Part shown: in pieces, positions 1-8,885 of the stretch
Layout: each line of letters begins with the position of its first letter
Numbering within the stretch: position 1 is the stretch's first letter
Assembly (NCBI RefSeq): GCF_000614125.1
Contig: NZ_BAKJ01000031.1
Location: 1-58,483, forward strand
Origin: Bacteroides rodentium JCM 16496
GTDB taxonomy: Bacteria; Bacteroidota; Bacteroidia; Bacteroidales; Bacteroidaceae
DNA length: 58,483 nucleotides
Direction of reading: 5' to 3'
Notes under the pieces: generated by a model
Databases searched by the model: none
What the model was told of the DNA's origin: nothing
Seen by the model: the letters and a program-made list of their open reading frames with translations, nothing else
Made by a program: the position numbers and the translations under genes

Positions 1-8
1 TACAAATT

Positions 9-70
9 TCACATCTTTCCAACTAAAAATGTGTAGAACATCACAATTTCCCGACTAAAGATGTGTATTC
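9..70. repeat. imperfect direct repeat upstream of glycosyltransferase
   Basis: Two imperfect copies of an AT-rich unit of about 30 bases lie head to tail. Both run from CACA through a central ACTAAA to GATGTGT/AATGTGT, at roughly 9-40 and 41-70. They sit just upstream of a -7-like box and the first gene. They could be a regulatory site or the edge of a longer array cut by the window start. Confidence 0.35.
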
Positions 71-79
71 CAAGCATTA

Positions 80-87
80 TAACTTTG
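80..87 (+). promoter_or_regulatory. Bacteroides -7 element for the first glycosyltransferase
   Basis: TAACTTTG matches the Bacteroidota primary-sigma -7 consensus TAnnTTTG, 22 bases before the ATG at 110. No clear TTTG -33 element is seen at the usual 19-21 base spacing. Confidence 0.4.
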
Positions 88-109
88 AAAATCAACCTAT
101 TTTTCATTT

Positions 110-1062
110 ATGGACTTATCAATTATAATACCTGTTTACAACGCTGAGGCATTATTGGAACGTTGCTTGGATTCTATCTTTAATCAGACTACTCAATATT
201 CTTACGAAGTGATATTGGTAGACGATGGAAGCACGGATGATTCCGTGGAAGTAATCAAGACCCGAAAAGAATCTAACATCACATTGTTGCAACAAAAAAA
301 TGAAGGGCCTTCTGCTGCCCGCAATAATGGAGTTAAAACAGCACAAGGCCGCTATTGTGCTTATTTGGATGCAGACGATTATTGGGAGCAAGGGTTTATC
401 GAGAAAACGGTATCATTCTTAGACAACCATCCGGATTGCGTGGCAGTCAATGTAGCGCAACGTCACCTCACTGTATCCGGTTCCTTTGAAATTCCCAGTT
501 GCTACCAGGAAAACAAAGAAGCTTTCGTATTAGAAGATTTTTTCACTTTTTGGGCAAAGCACATGCATGTATGCACAGGAAGTGTCTTAATACGTAAAGA
601 TGTGATTGATGCAATTGGAGGGCAACGCAATGACCTTAGAATCACCGAAGACCTGGAATTTTGGGCATTGGTATCCACTTATGGTCGCTGGGGATTTGTT
701 CCGGAAATTCTTTTTGTAAGCGATGGTGGAAACGTGACCCGTAGCCAAGGCTGGCTAAACAAAATGATGATACGCTGGAATAATGCGCCCAGTATCACTG
801 ACTGGGAAAAGCGCATTATTACCCGCCTACCAATGAATTGCCTTCTGGCTATTTAAAAGCCCGTGGCCGTATTTCACGCAACCTCACTTATTGCCAGCTG
901 CTTTCCGGTCGTTTGGCATTAAGCCGCCAAGAGGCTTTGAAATATGGCAAGTATTTCACAAAAGACCCGATTGGGAAACTCATGAATATGGCGAAACATA
1001 CTCCAGCCACTTGGTGGATGCTGGCGAAGTTGCTGCAATATAGGGAGTATCATCGGAAGTAG
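110..1062 (+). CDS. family 2 glycosyltransferase (one-base frameshift)
   Basis: Cytoplasmic GT-A glycosyltransferase that adds a sugar to a surface-polysaccharide repeat unit; the sugar cannot be told. The N-terminus has the GT2 signature IIIPVYNAE followed by VDDGSTDDS, and DADD near residue 87 is the metal/nucleotide-sugar DxD motif. The frame breaks near 830: the first part stops at 856, while the C-terminal part runs in another frame to 1062, starting NELPSGYLKARGR. Adding one C to the CC at about 830 rejoins them into a protein of about 317 residues, normal for the family. I infer a sequencing deletion rather than decay. It is the first gene of the polysaccharide block. Confidence 0.85.
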
Positions 1063-1095
1063 TGAAAAAAGTGCGAAATAAAAATAAATAATAGA

Positions 1096-1305
1096 ATGAT
1101 ATTCGATATTTATCATAAAAAAATATTATCCGAATATGGTATTTCATGAACACAACAAAAAATCAGTCGGTGTTATCCTGCAAGAGTTTAATAGGGCACA
1201 TCGGAAAGCATTTATAACCTTTTCCACACTCCAGACCATTTGAACGCCTCCGGAGCGGACAAATTCAGCAGTGAAATAGCACATTGGCTGAAGTCTGTAC
1301 TTTGA
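1096..1305 (+). pseudogene. degenerate gene remnant with SGNH-like C-terminus
   Basis: A short frame opens with ATG at 1096 (MIFDIYHKKILSEYG) and is broken after about 16 codons. A different frame ending at the TGA at 1303-1305 reads TPDHLNASGADKFS. This resembles the C-terminal Asp-x-x-His block of SGNH/DltD-type esterases and O-acyltransferases, where D and H belong to the catalytic triad. Nothing joins the two into one gene even after adding single bases, so this looks like scraps of one or two removed polysaccharide-modification genes. Function not assignable. Confidence 0.35.
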
Positions 1306-1322
1306 ACTTAATTGACCAAAAC

Positions 1323-2429
1323 ATGAAACCAAGTGTTCTTTTTATCATGCACATGCCCCCACCCGTACATGGTGCATCCATGATGGGGAAGTATATCCAT
1401 GACAGCAAAGTGATAAACGAAGCTTTCGACTGCCACTATCTTAACCTAACCCTTGCCAAAGACATCAATGACATAGGGAAAGGGGGGATAAGGAAACTTG
1501 TCGTTTACTTAAAGAAGCAACTACAAATAGCAAAAGCCGTAAGAAGGATAAAGCCCCAGTTATGCTATCTGACTCCCAATACCAAAGGCGGAGCTTTCTA
1601 CAAAGATTTTTGCACCCTATTCCTGCTAAAATGCCTGGGGCAAAACATCATAATACATTTTCATAACAAAGGCGTGAAATCAAGAGAAGGACAATGGCCA
1701 GACAAATGGCTGTACAAAGCCTTTTTCAAAAATATACAGATAATACTGCTGGCTCCCCCACTCTACAATGACATCCGGAAATTTGCAAAGCCGGAACAGG
1801 TGGTATACTGCCCCAATGGCATTCCACAAAACGTAGCCAATGATTTTTCCAAGAAGAAAAACAATCCTTTCAAATTATTGTTCCTCAGCAATATGTTAAT
1901 GGAAAAGGGGGTGTGGGATTTGATAGATGCACTGAACATCGTAAAAAATAATGGTTATTCATTCCATTGCGACTACATTGGAAAATGGAGTGACATTACG
2001 GAAAATGAATTCAACCAAAAGGTAAAAATTAAAAATCTAGACAAGTATATACAGGCACACGGAGCCAAATATGGAGAAGAAAAAGATTCTTTTCTTAAGC
2101 AAGCAGACTTATTCATATTTCCCACTTATTACCATAATGAATGCTTCCCATTAGTGCTCCTTGAAGCGATGGAACAGGGACTTCCTTGTATCAGCACGAA
2201 TGAAGGAGGAATAACCGGCATCATAGAAGAAGGCAAAACCGGATTTATCGTGGAAAAACACAGCCCGCAACAGCTGGCAGAAAAGATAGAATACCTGATA
2301 GACCATCCCGATGTGTGCAGGGAAATGGGAAAGGCCGGAAAAGAAAAGTTCTTAAAAGAATTCACTTTGGAGAAATTTGAGGAACGGATGAAGGAGATAT
2401 TGGAAATTACTTCTGTACAATCTTTATAG
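1323..2429 (+). CDS. family 4 glycosyltransferase
   Basis: GT-B fold retaining glycosyltransferase of about 368 residues, presumably adding a sugar to a lipid-linked polysaccharide. The N-terminal domain begins with a Gly/Pro-rich loop (HMPPPVHGAS). The C-terminal domain carries the GT4 donor-binding signature: FPTYYHNECFPLVLLEAMEQGLP contains the E-x7-E pattern, preceded by LFLSNMLMEKGVWDLI. The frame opens upstream at a TTG, but the ATG at 1323 gives the conserved N-terminal strand directly and is preferred. It is followed by about 210 bases without a gene and then manC. Confidence 0.88.
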   Translation: MKPSVLFIMHMPPPVHGASMMGKYIHDSKVINEAFDCHYLNLTLAKDINDIGKGGIRKLVVYLKKQLQIAKAVRRIKPQLCYLTPNTKGGAFYKDFCTLFLLKCLGQNIIIHFHNKGVKSREGQWPDKWLYKAFFKNIQIILLAPPLYNDIRKFAKPEQVVYCPNGIPQNVANDFSKKKNNPFKLLFLSNMLMEKGVWDLIDALNIVKNNGYSFHCDYIGKWSDITENEFNQKVKIKNLDKYIQAHGAKYGEEKDSFLKQADLFIFPTYYHNECFPLVLLEAMEQGLPCISTNEGGITGIIEEGKTGFIVEKHSPQQLAEKIEYLIDHPDVCREMGKAGKEKFLKEFTLEKFEERMKEILEITSVQSL

Positions 2430-2642
2430 TATTAAGAGCCTGTTTAAATGCCAGTCAACAAAAAACATAGGCAAACTATCCATTCTCACCACTACACACA
2501 GAGTCAATGAAAAACGGATACTGCTCGAAAGTCTGAGAAGAGACGAAAGAAAATCAGCACCTCACGATGAAGAATTCTTCCTGATAGGTTTTGCTATTCA
2601 TTAACATAAAAATCATATTACAAAATATTTTTTAAGAGATAT

Positions 2643-3686
2643 ATGGAAACCCACATTGTAATTATGGCAGGCGGCATCGGAAGCCGCTTTTGGCCGATGA
2701 GTACACCGGAATACCCCAAACAGTTTATTGATGTAATAGGATGCGGCAAGTCGCTGATACAACTTACTGTAGAGCGTTTCAAACCACTATGCCCAATGAA
2801 GAATTTTTGGGTAGTAACCAGTGAGAAATATACGAATATCGTAAAAGAACAATTGCCCGATTTGCCCGAATGCAACATTCTGGCAGAACCAACGGCACGC
2901 AACACAGCACCCTGCATCGCATACGCTTGCTGGAAAATAAAGAAACAGCATCCGCAGGCAAATATCGTGGTGACACCATCGGATGCACTGGTGATAAACA
3001 CTACTGAGTTCCAACGGGTAATGCGCAACGCACTCGGCTTTACTGCCGACAGCAATACCATCGTTACAATAGGTATCAAGCCTAACCGCCCGGAAACCGG
3101 TTACGGATATATCCAGGCGGCAGAACGCATCAACAACTCCGAAATATATAAGGTAGCCGCCTTCAAGGAAAAACCAGACGTGAAGACTGCCCAAGAATAT
3201 GTGGTACAAAGCAACTACCTATGGAATGCCGGCATCTTTGTATGGAATGCGAACACCATTACAGAGGCAATGCGCAAGTTTGCCCCCTCTATAGCCGCCA
3301 TTATGGACAAAATGGCACAGCACTTCTATACTCCACAAGAAACAGATATTGTTAAAAAACTCTTCCCCATTTGTGAAAAGATTTCCATAGACTATGCCAT
3401 AATGGAAAAGTCAGACAACATCCATACGTTACCTGCCGAGTTTGGCTGGAGCGACTTGGGAAGTTGGGGATCGCTGAGAACACTGTTGCCGCAAGATGAA
3501 CAAGGCAATGCGGGCATCGGAAATAACATCAAACTGTATAACTGCACAAACTGCATCGTGCATGCTACTGAGGAAAAAAAAGTGGTGGCAGAAGGACTAG
3601 ACGGATACATCATTGCCGAGAAGAATGGTGCCTTACTGGTATGTAGCTTGAAAGAAGAACAGAGAATCAAGGATTTTGCCCAATAA
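2643..3686 (+). CDS. manC: mannose-1-phosphate guanylyltransferase
   Basis: Makes GDP-mannose from mannose-1-phosphate and GTP in the cytoplasm. The 347-residue protein has the nucleotidyltransferase signature near the start (MAGGIGSRFWPMS), the AEPTARNTAP block, and the FKEKP motif near residue 177 that binds sugar phosphate. It is the single-domain form, without the C-terminal phosphomannose isomerase domain of bifunctional enzymes. It lies 45 bases ahead of fcl, and with gmd completes the supply of GDP-L-fucose. A separate phosphomannose isomerase is encoded at 44.2-45.1 kb. Confidence 0.95.
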   Translation: METHIVIMAGGIGSRFWPMSTPEYPKQFIDVIGCGKSLIQLTVERFKPLCPMKNFWVVTSEKYTNIVKEQLPDLPECNILAEPTARNTAPCIAYACWKIKKQHPQANIVVTPSDALVINTTEFQRVMRNALGFTADSNTIVTIGIKPNRPETGYGYIQAAERINNSEIYKVAAFKEKPDVKTAQEYVVQSNYLWNAGIFVWNANTITEAMRKFAPSIAAIMDKMAQHFYTPQETDIVKKLFPICEKISIDYAIMEKSDNIHTLPAEFGWSDLGSWGSLRTLLPQDEQGNAGIGNNIKLYNCTNCIVHATEEKKVVAEGLDGYIIAEKNGALLVCSLKEEQRIKDFAQ

Positions 3687-3731
3687 GACACAAAAAGGTA
3701 AACTACTTATTTCCACAAAAACGATATATCT

Positions 3732-4831
3732 ATGTTAGAAAAAAATGCAAAGATTTTTGTAGCGGGGCACCGTGGACTGGTAGGCTCCGCCATTTGGAAC
3801 AACCTGCAACAAAGAGGTTATACAAACTTAGTAGGACGCTCGCACAAGGAACTGGACTTGCTGGACGGAGCAGCCGTGAAAAAGTTCTTCGACGAAGAGA
3901 AGCCGGAGGCCGTGGTGCTTGCCGCCGCACATGTGGGTGGCATCATGGCAAACCTGCAATACCGGGCGGACTTTATCTATCAGAATCTGCAAATACAGCA
4001 GAACGTAATCGGTGAAAGTTTCCGCCACGGAGTAAAGAAGCTGCTCTTCTTGGGAAGCACCTGCATCTACCCGCGTGAAGCTCCGCAGCCCATGAAGGAA
4101 GAAGTGCTGCTGACCTCTCCGCTGGAATACACCAACGAACCGTATGCCATAGCCAAAATAGCCGGACTGAAAATGTGTGAAAGCTTCAACCTGCAATACG
4201 GCACCAACTACATAGCCGTGATGCCTACCAACCTATACGGCCCGAACGACAACTTCCACCTGGAAAACAGCCATGTGCTGCCTGCCATGATACGCAAAGT
4301 CTACCTTGCCAAATGCCTCAATGAGGGGGATTGGGAAGCCGTGCGCAAAGACATCGACCTGCGCCCGGTGAGAGGGGTAAACGGCAGACATAGCAACGAG
4401 GAGATTCTGGCAGAGCTTGCCAACTTCGGAATAACCCCGGAAGCAGTCACCTTGTGGGGAACCGGCAAACCGCTGCGTGAATTCCTATGGAGCGAAGAAA
4501 TGGCGGACGCCAGCGTACATGTACTGCTGAATGTGGACTTTAAAGACACATACGCTGCGGGCAGCAAGGAAATACGCAACTGCCACATCAATGTGGGTAC
4601 CGGAAAGGAACTCAGCATAAAGGAAGTGGCCGAAAAAATCATAGCCGAAATAGGATTCAAGGGTGAGTTACGATGGGATGTCTCGAAACCGGACGGCACA
4701 CTGCGCAAACTGACGGATGTGACCAAACTGCATAACCTGGATGGCATCATAAAATAGAAATAGACGAAGGAATACACCGCTTGTACGAATGGTATCTGAA
4801 AGGTATCTGCATCAATCATCAGACCAACTAA
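3732..4831 (+). CDS. fcl: GDP-L-fucose synthase (one-base frameshift near 3' end)
   Basis: NADPH-dependent epimerase/reductase that turns GDP-4-keto-6-deoxymannose into GDP-L-fucose. It has the Rossmann motif GHRGLVGSA near residue 12 and the SDR catalytic YxxxK (YAIAK) near residue 140. The open frame ends at 4757 after LHNLDGIIK. Adding one G to the GG at about 4740 restores LGWHHKIEIDEGIHRLYEWY, the usual C-terminus of this enzyme, and carries the frame to the TAA at 4829-4831, about 366 residues in all. The break is most likely a read error. Confidence 0.93.
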
Positions 4832-4853
4832 AAATTACATTTTTCACATTCCT

Positions 4854-4885
4854 CTTGTTTATTACACACTTTATCTTTACATTTG
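4854..4885 (+). promoter_or_regulatory. internal promoter within the polysaccharide block
   Basis: CTTG at 4854-4857 and TACATTTG at 4878-4885 are separated by 20 bases. This is a good fit to the Bacteroidota TTTG-N19-21-TAnnTTTG promoter. It would give a leader of about 95 bases before the WecG-type gene at 4989. Confidence 0.5.
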
Positions 4886-4988
4886 CCGCGTTTTTCGCAC
4901 AAGCTCATCGCCCTGTTCAGAACTTTTATCCCTGTAACAGGCGAGAGCGTAGCGTACTCTGCGGAAAATAACTACCCCCCTTTTACAC

Positions 4989-5708
4989 ATGTTGAAGTTA
5001 AAGACGATTTCGCTTCTGGGACACAGAAGTGAGCTTGACGCATTGCCCGAAGGCAAACTGCTGATTAACACCATCAATGCACACTCGTACAACACTACAC
5101 TGAAAGACACTGACTTTGCAGAAGCTTTAGTGAAAGGAGATGCGTTGATTCCGGACGGAGCCAGCATCGTACTGGCATTCAAATTCCTGAGACACGAGAA
5201 GATAGAGCGTACTGCGGGATGGGACTTGTTTCTGTACGAAATGAATAAGCTGAACCGGAAAGGAGGCACCTGCTTCTTCCTGGGAAGCAGTGAAGACACC
5301 CTGAGGAAAATAAAGGTAAAAGCTGTCCGGCTATATCCCAATATCCGGGTAGAGACCTATTCCCCACCCTACAAGCCGGAATTCACCCAAGAAGACAACC
5401 AGGCCATGATAGCTGCCGTGAACCGGGCACAGCCGGATTTGCTATGGGTGGGCATGACCGCTCCCAAACAAGAAAAATGGGCGTATGCACATCTGAAAGA
5501 GTTGGAGGTAAACGGTCCCATCGGTACCATTGGCGCCGTGTTCGACTTCTTTGCCGAAAACGTGCAACGTGCTCCCGTATGGTGGCAAGAACACGGGTTG
5601 GAATGGCTGTACCGGCTGGTAAAGGAACCCAAAAGAATGTGGAGAAGGTATATCATCGGGAACTGCTTGTTCTTATGGAATATCACAAAAGAGAAATTTA
5701 CATCATAA
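4989..5708 (+). CDS. WecG/TagA/CpsF family glycosyltransferase
   Basis: GT26 transferase, typically adding an N-acetylmannosamine-type sugar to a lipid-linked first sugar at the membrane face. The 239-residue protein shows the family landmarks: INTINAHSYN near residue 27, IPDGASIV near residue 56, GMTAPKQEKW near residue 153, and a C-terminal LEWLYRLVKEPKRMWRRY membrane-binding stretch. Genes of this family often stand near the end of Bacteroides capsule loci, which fits the position here between fcl and gmd. The exact sugar cannot be read from sequence. Confidence 0.88.
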   Translation: MLKLKTISLLGHRSELDALPEGKLLINTINAHSYNTTLKDTDFAEALVKGDALIPDGASIVLAFKFLRHEKIERTAGWDLFLYEMNKLNRKGGTCFFLGSSEDTLRKIKVKAVRLYPNIRVETYSPPYKPEFTQEDNQAMIAAVNRAQPDLLWVGMTAPKQEKWAYAHLKELEVNGPIGTIGAVFDFFAENVQRAPVWWQEHGLEWLYRLVKEPKRMWRRYIIGNCLFLWNITKEKFTS

Positions 5709-5729
5709 CATAATTTTAAAACCCGAATC

Positions 5730-6838
5730 ATGGATAAGAAAACAGCATTGATTTCAGGCATCACCGGTCAGGATGGATCGTTCCTAGCCGAGTTCTTAAT
5801 AGAAAAAGGATATGAAGTGCACGGCACCTGCGCCGTTCGTCATCGTTCAACACCGGACGCATAGAGCATCTTTATCTGGATGAATGGGTGCGGGATATGA
5901 AGAAGAACCGTCTCGTGAACCTGCACTACGGGGACATGACGGACAGCAGCTCGCTTATCCGCATCATACAGCAGGTGCAGCCGGACGAAATCTACAACCT
6001 GGCCGCACAAAGCCATGTGAAAGTGTCATTCGACGTGCCGGAGTATACTGCGGAAGCGGATGCCGTAGGAACACTGCGCATGCTGGAAGCAGTACGTATC
6101 CTGGGGCTGGAGAAGAAGACGAAAATCTATCAGGCTTCGACTTCCGAACTGTTCGGCCTGGTGCAGGAGGTACCGCAGAAGGAGACAACCCCGTTCTACC
6201 CGCGCAGCCCGTATGGTGTGGCCAAGCAATATGGCTTCTGGATTACGAAGAATTACCGGGAAAGCTACGGCATGTTCGCCGTAAACGGCATTCTTTTCAA
6301 CCACGAAAGCGAACGGCGCGGAGAAACCTTCGTGACGCGCAAAATCACACTGGCTGCCGCACGTATAGCCCAAGGCTATCAGGACAAGCTGTATCTGGGT
6401 AACTTGAATTCGCTGCGCGACTGGGGATATGCCAAAGATTACGTGGAGTGCATGTGGCTGATTCTGCAGCACGATACTCCGGAGGACTTTGTCATAGCTA
6501 CCGGAGAATATCACACCGTGCGCGATTTCACTACGCTTGCCTTCAAGGAGACCGGCGTGGAACTGCGTTGGGAAGGAGAAGGCGTGGATGAGAAGGGCAT
6601 TGATGCCAAGACCGGCAAAGTACTGGTGGAAGTGGCTCCCAAGTACTTCCGTCCTGCCGAAGTGGAACAACTGCTGGGTGACCCGACCAAAGCCAAGACA
6701 CTGCTGGGCTGGAATCCGCGCAAGACTTCTTTTGAAGAACTGGTGAAAATCATGGTGACACACGACATGGCATTTGTGAAGAAACTCTACATGAGGACAC
6801 AAATGGATGGTGAAAACACTCTTTCCCAGACATGTTGA
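5730..6838 (+). CDS. gmd: GDP-mannose 4,6-dehydratase (one-base frameshift)
   Basis: First committed step to GDP-L-fucose: GDP-mannose to GDP-4-keto-6-deoxymannose, using bound NADP. The start at 5730 gives [17 protein letters not shown] with the nucleotide-binding TGQDG. The frame breaks near 5830. Adding one C to the CC restores [19 protein letters not shown] and joins the long downstream frame. The catalytic YxxxK is YGVAK in [10 protein letters not shown], and [16 protein letters not shown] is the typical substrate-loop block. The repaired length of about 369 residues is normal. The order fcl-wecG-gmd is unusual in that gmd and fcl are not adjacent. Confidence 0.94.
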
Positions 6839-6846
6839 AACCGGGA

Positions 6847-7541
6847 ATGAAAAATGGTGCCTGCTCCTACTGCTGCTTGGTTGCAGCATGGGGGCGCAGG
6901 CCCAATATTCCATGGGGAACACCGGACTGCTGAACATTCCGACAGCGGATATGCAGAAGACCGGTACCTTTATGGGAGGCGGCAATTATCTACCGGAGGG
7001 CATGACTCCGTTCAGCTTCAACACCGGAAATTATTTCGCCAACATCACATTCTTGTCTTTTCTGGAGTTGAGCTATCGGTGTACACTACAGAAAGCTAAA
7101 CGATATGATGGGAAAAAAGGGTATTTTCATCAAGATCGTTCTATGACTGCACGTTTACGTCCATTAAAAGAAGGGAAATTCCATCCAAGCTTGTTAATTG
7201 GCGTAGATGATCCTTTCAGAAATACGGGAATAAACTATTTTGCTACTATATATGGCGTGCTGACCAAAGGTTTTTCCATCGCAAAAGGAGACCGCCTTGC
7301 ACTGACTGCCGGATACTACCTGCCACTGAACAAGCACAGCATAAAAGACGGTCCCTTCGGAGGCATCAGCTACTCCCCCGCCTTCTGCCGGGAAATGTCT
7401 TTCATGGCGGAATATGACTCGGAAGGTTTCAATGTGGGAGCTGCCGCCAGACTATGGAAGCATCTCTCCATCCATGTGTTTACCCGAGAATTCAACAGCA
7501 TATCGGGAGGAATACGGTATGAATGCAGGCTGCTGCACTAA
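6847..7541 (+). CDS. YjbH-type outer-membrane protein, short half (locus A)
   Basis: Predicted outer-membrane beta-barrel of the YjbH exopolysaccharide family. The conserved N-terminal block is YSMGNTGLLNIPTADMQKTG, followed by alternating aromatic beta-strands. An uninterrupted frame opens at 6807 inside gmd. The ATG at 6847 gives a far better signal peptide, MKKWCLLLLLLGCSMGAQAQ, if one A is added to the A5 run after it. I therefore propose 6847 with a read error. Length about 231 residues; full-length proteobacterial YjbH is about three times longer, and the next gene appears to be the other half. Codon use between about 7081 and 7260 is clearly more AT-rich than the flanks. Confidence 0.75.
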
Positions 7542-7550
7542 GAGAGGGAT

Positions 7551-7589
7551 TAGGGATTAAGGATGAAGGATTAGGGATTGGAGAATAGG
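7551..7589. repeat. GATTARGG-type heptamer repeat between the YjbH genes
   Basis: Imperfect repeats of GGATTAGGGATTAAGGAT fill the short gap before the ATG at 7590. The same A/T/G-rich heptamer unit recurs as a perfect tandem array at 21422-21481. Because it overlaps the expected ribosome-binding region, it may affect translation of the downstream gene. Confidence 0.55.
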
Positions 7590-8870
7590 ATGAAAAACAA
7601 GAGACAAAGCGGTTTGAAGTGGATACTGGCAGTATGGTTCTGTGGTATTTCTGCAATGGCAGATGCCCAGGTGACAGAGAGCCTGAAAGCCATCGGAATG
7701 GAAAACATACGATGCGTACAGACCCCAGGGGTAACCACTGTAAGTTTTGAGAACAATGTATATAGAAGTACCTACACCGGAGTGGGTAAAGCCATAGAGG
7801 CCTGCCTGGGAAGCAAGACGAAGGGCGGGCTGCAATTGGTGGTACTGGAAAACCGGATTCCCAGGCTTTGTATCAATCTACCGGATACACTGACAGAAGC
7901 ATACAGGAACGGAGAAATCAGCCTGACGCAAGTATACCGGCAGATGGGAATTACGGTGGATACGGACACGGCCATGAAGGCATTGGAAAACGCCGGTCAG
8001 GAAGAAGCACCGTCTGCATGGAAAGTGGATTTGGTGATATACCCCGATTTGTTTTTAGAGAACAATACGTTTGACGAACTCTATACGTATGCCATCAACC
8101 TGAATCCTGCTGTGGAAATGGCTCTGTGGAAAGGCGGAAAGATGACAGCACAGGTAGTACTGCCCGTAGCAACCAATCTGAAGAGCGGAGAAATGAAAAG
8201 GGTAAGACCGGGAGTCATAGCCCTCTCGCAGGATGTACGCTTCAGGCACAACATCTTCGGGAAAGTGACGGTGGGCAACTTCACCAACAACAGATACGGT
8301 GCACAACTGGAAATAAAATACCGCACCGACAACGGTCGTTGGGAACTGGGTGGAACGGCAGGCTCCACCGGATTCTCTGCCATCACCCGGGAAGACGGCT
8401 GGTACATGGGCAGGAAACAGCGTATCAATGCCTCACTGAACGCTTCGTACTACGAACCACACCTCAACCTGCAGTTCGACCTGAAAGCGGGAAGGTATAT
8501 TTACGGTGATTATGGCGTGAGAGGAGACTGTACGCGCCACTTCGGAGAGTATGCCATCGGCCTGTACGCCCTTTGTACAGACGGGGAAATAAACGGAGGA
8601 TTCCATTTTGCCATTCCCCTGCCGGGAAAGAAATGGAGCAGGAAAGGGTTCTTCAGAGCAAAACCGGCCAACTACTTTGCATGGGCATACGGCATGGTGG
8701 CAGATGGGGAATACATCGAAAAACGACTGGGAAAAAGCTACAGCACACGCCCTGACGAGAACCGGAGCAGCAACTTCTACCAGCCGGACTATATACGCCA
8801 CTTCCTCATAAAGAGCACGGAAAAAGAGAATAGAAAGAAAATAAATACAAATAACAATAAGTTTAACTAA
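7590..8870 (+). CDS. YjbH-type outer-membrane protein, long half (locus A)
   Basis: About 426 residues, with a signal peptide (start MKNKRQSGLKW, ending near SAMADAQ). The N-terminal region reads VTESLKAIGMENIRC and matches in layout a second copy at 30558-31805, which reads VDALVKMGFENVGW. Shared later blocks include VEMALWKGGKMTAQ versus VEVSLWKGMKLTAQ, and RHNIFGKVTVGNF versus PYNVFGKVTVGYF. I place it in the YjbH family as the larger, C-terminal part of a protein that is one chain in proteobacteria. A TTG opens the frame at 7578, but the ATG at 7590 is preferred. It probably works with the preceding short half in polysaccharide export at the outer membrane; this is inference. Confidence 0.72.
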   Translation: MKNKRQSGLKWILAVWFCGISAMADAQVTESLKAIGMENIRCVQTPGVTTVSFENNVYRSTYTGVGKAIEACLGSKTKGGLQLVVLENRIPRLCINLPDTLTEAYRNGEISLTQVYRQMGITVDTDTAMKALENAGQEEAPSAWKVDLVIYPDLFLENNTFDELYTYAINLNPAVEMALWKGGKMTAQVVLPVATNLKSGEMKRVRPGVIALSQDVRFRHNIFGKVTVGNFTNNRYGAQLEIKYRTDNGRWELGGTAGSTGFSAITREDGWYMGRKQRINASLNASYYEPHLNLQFDLKAGRYIYGDYGVRGDCTRHFGEYAIGLYALCTDGEINGGFHFAIPLPGKKWSRKGFFRAKPANYFAWAYGMVADGEYIEKRLGKSYSTRPDENRSSNFYQPDYIRHFLIKSTEKENRKKINTNNNKFN

Positions 8871-8885
8871 AACAAAAATGAAAAA

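Noticed and set aside
6026..6985. A 319-residue minus-strand frame opposite gmd
   Set aside because: gmd has clear catalytic motifs; the antisense frame has none and crosses the YjbH start.
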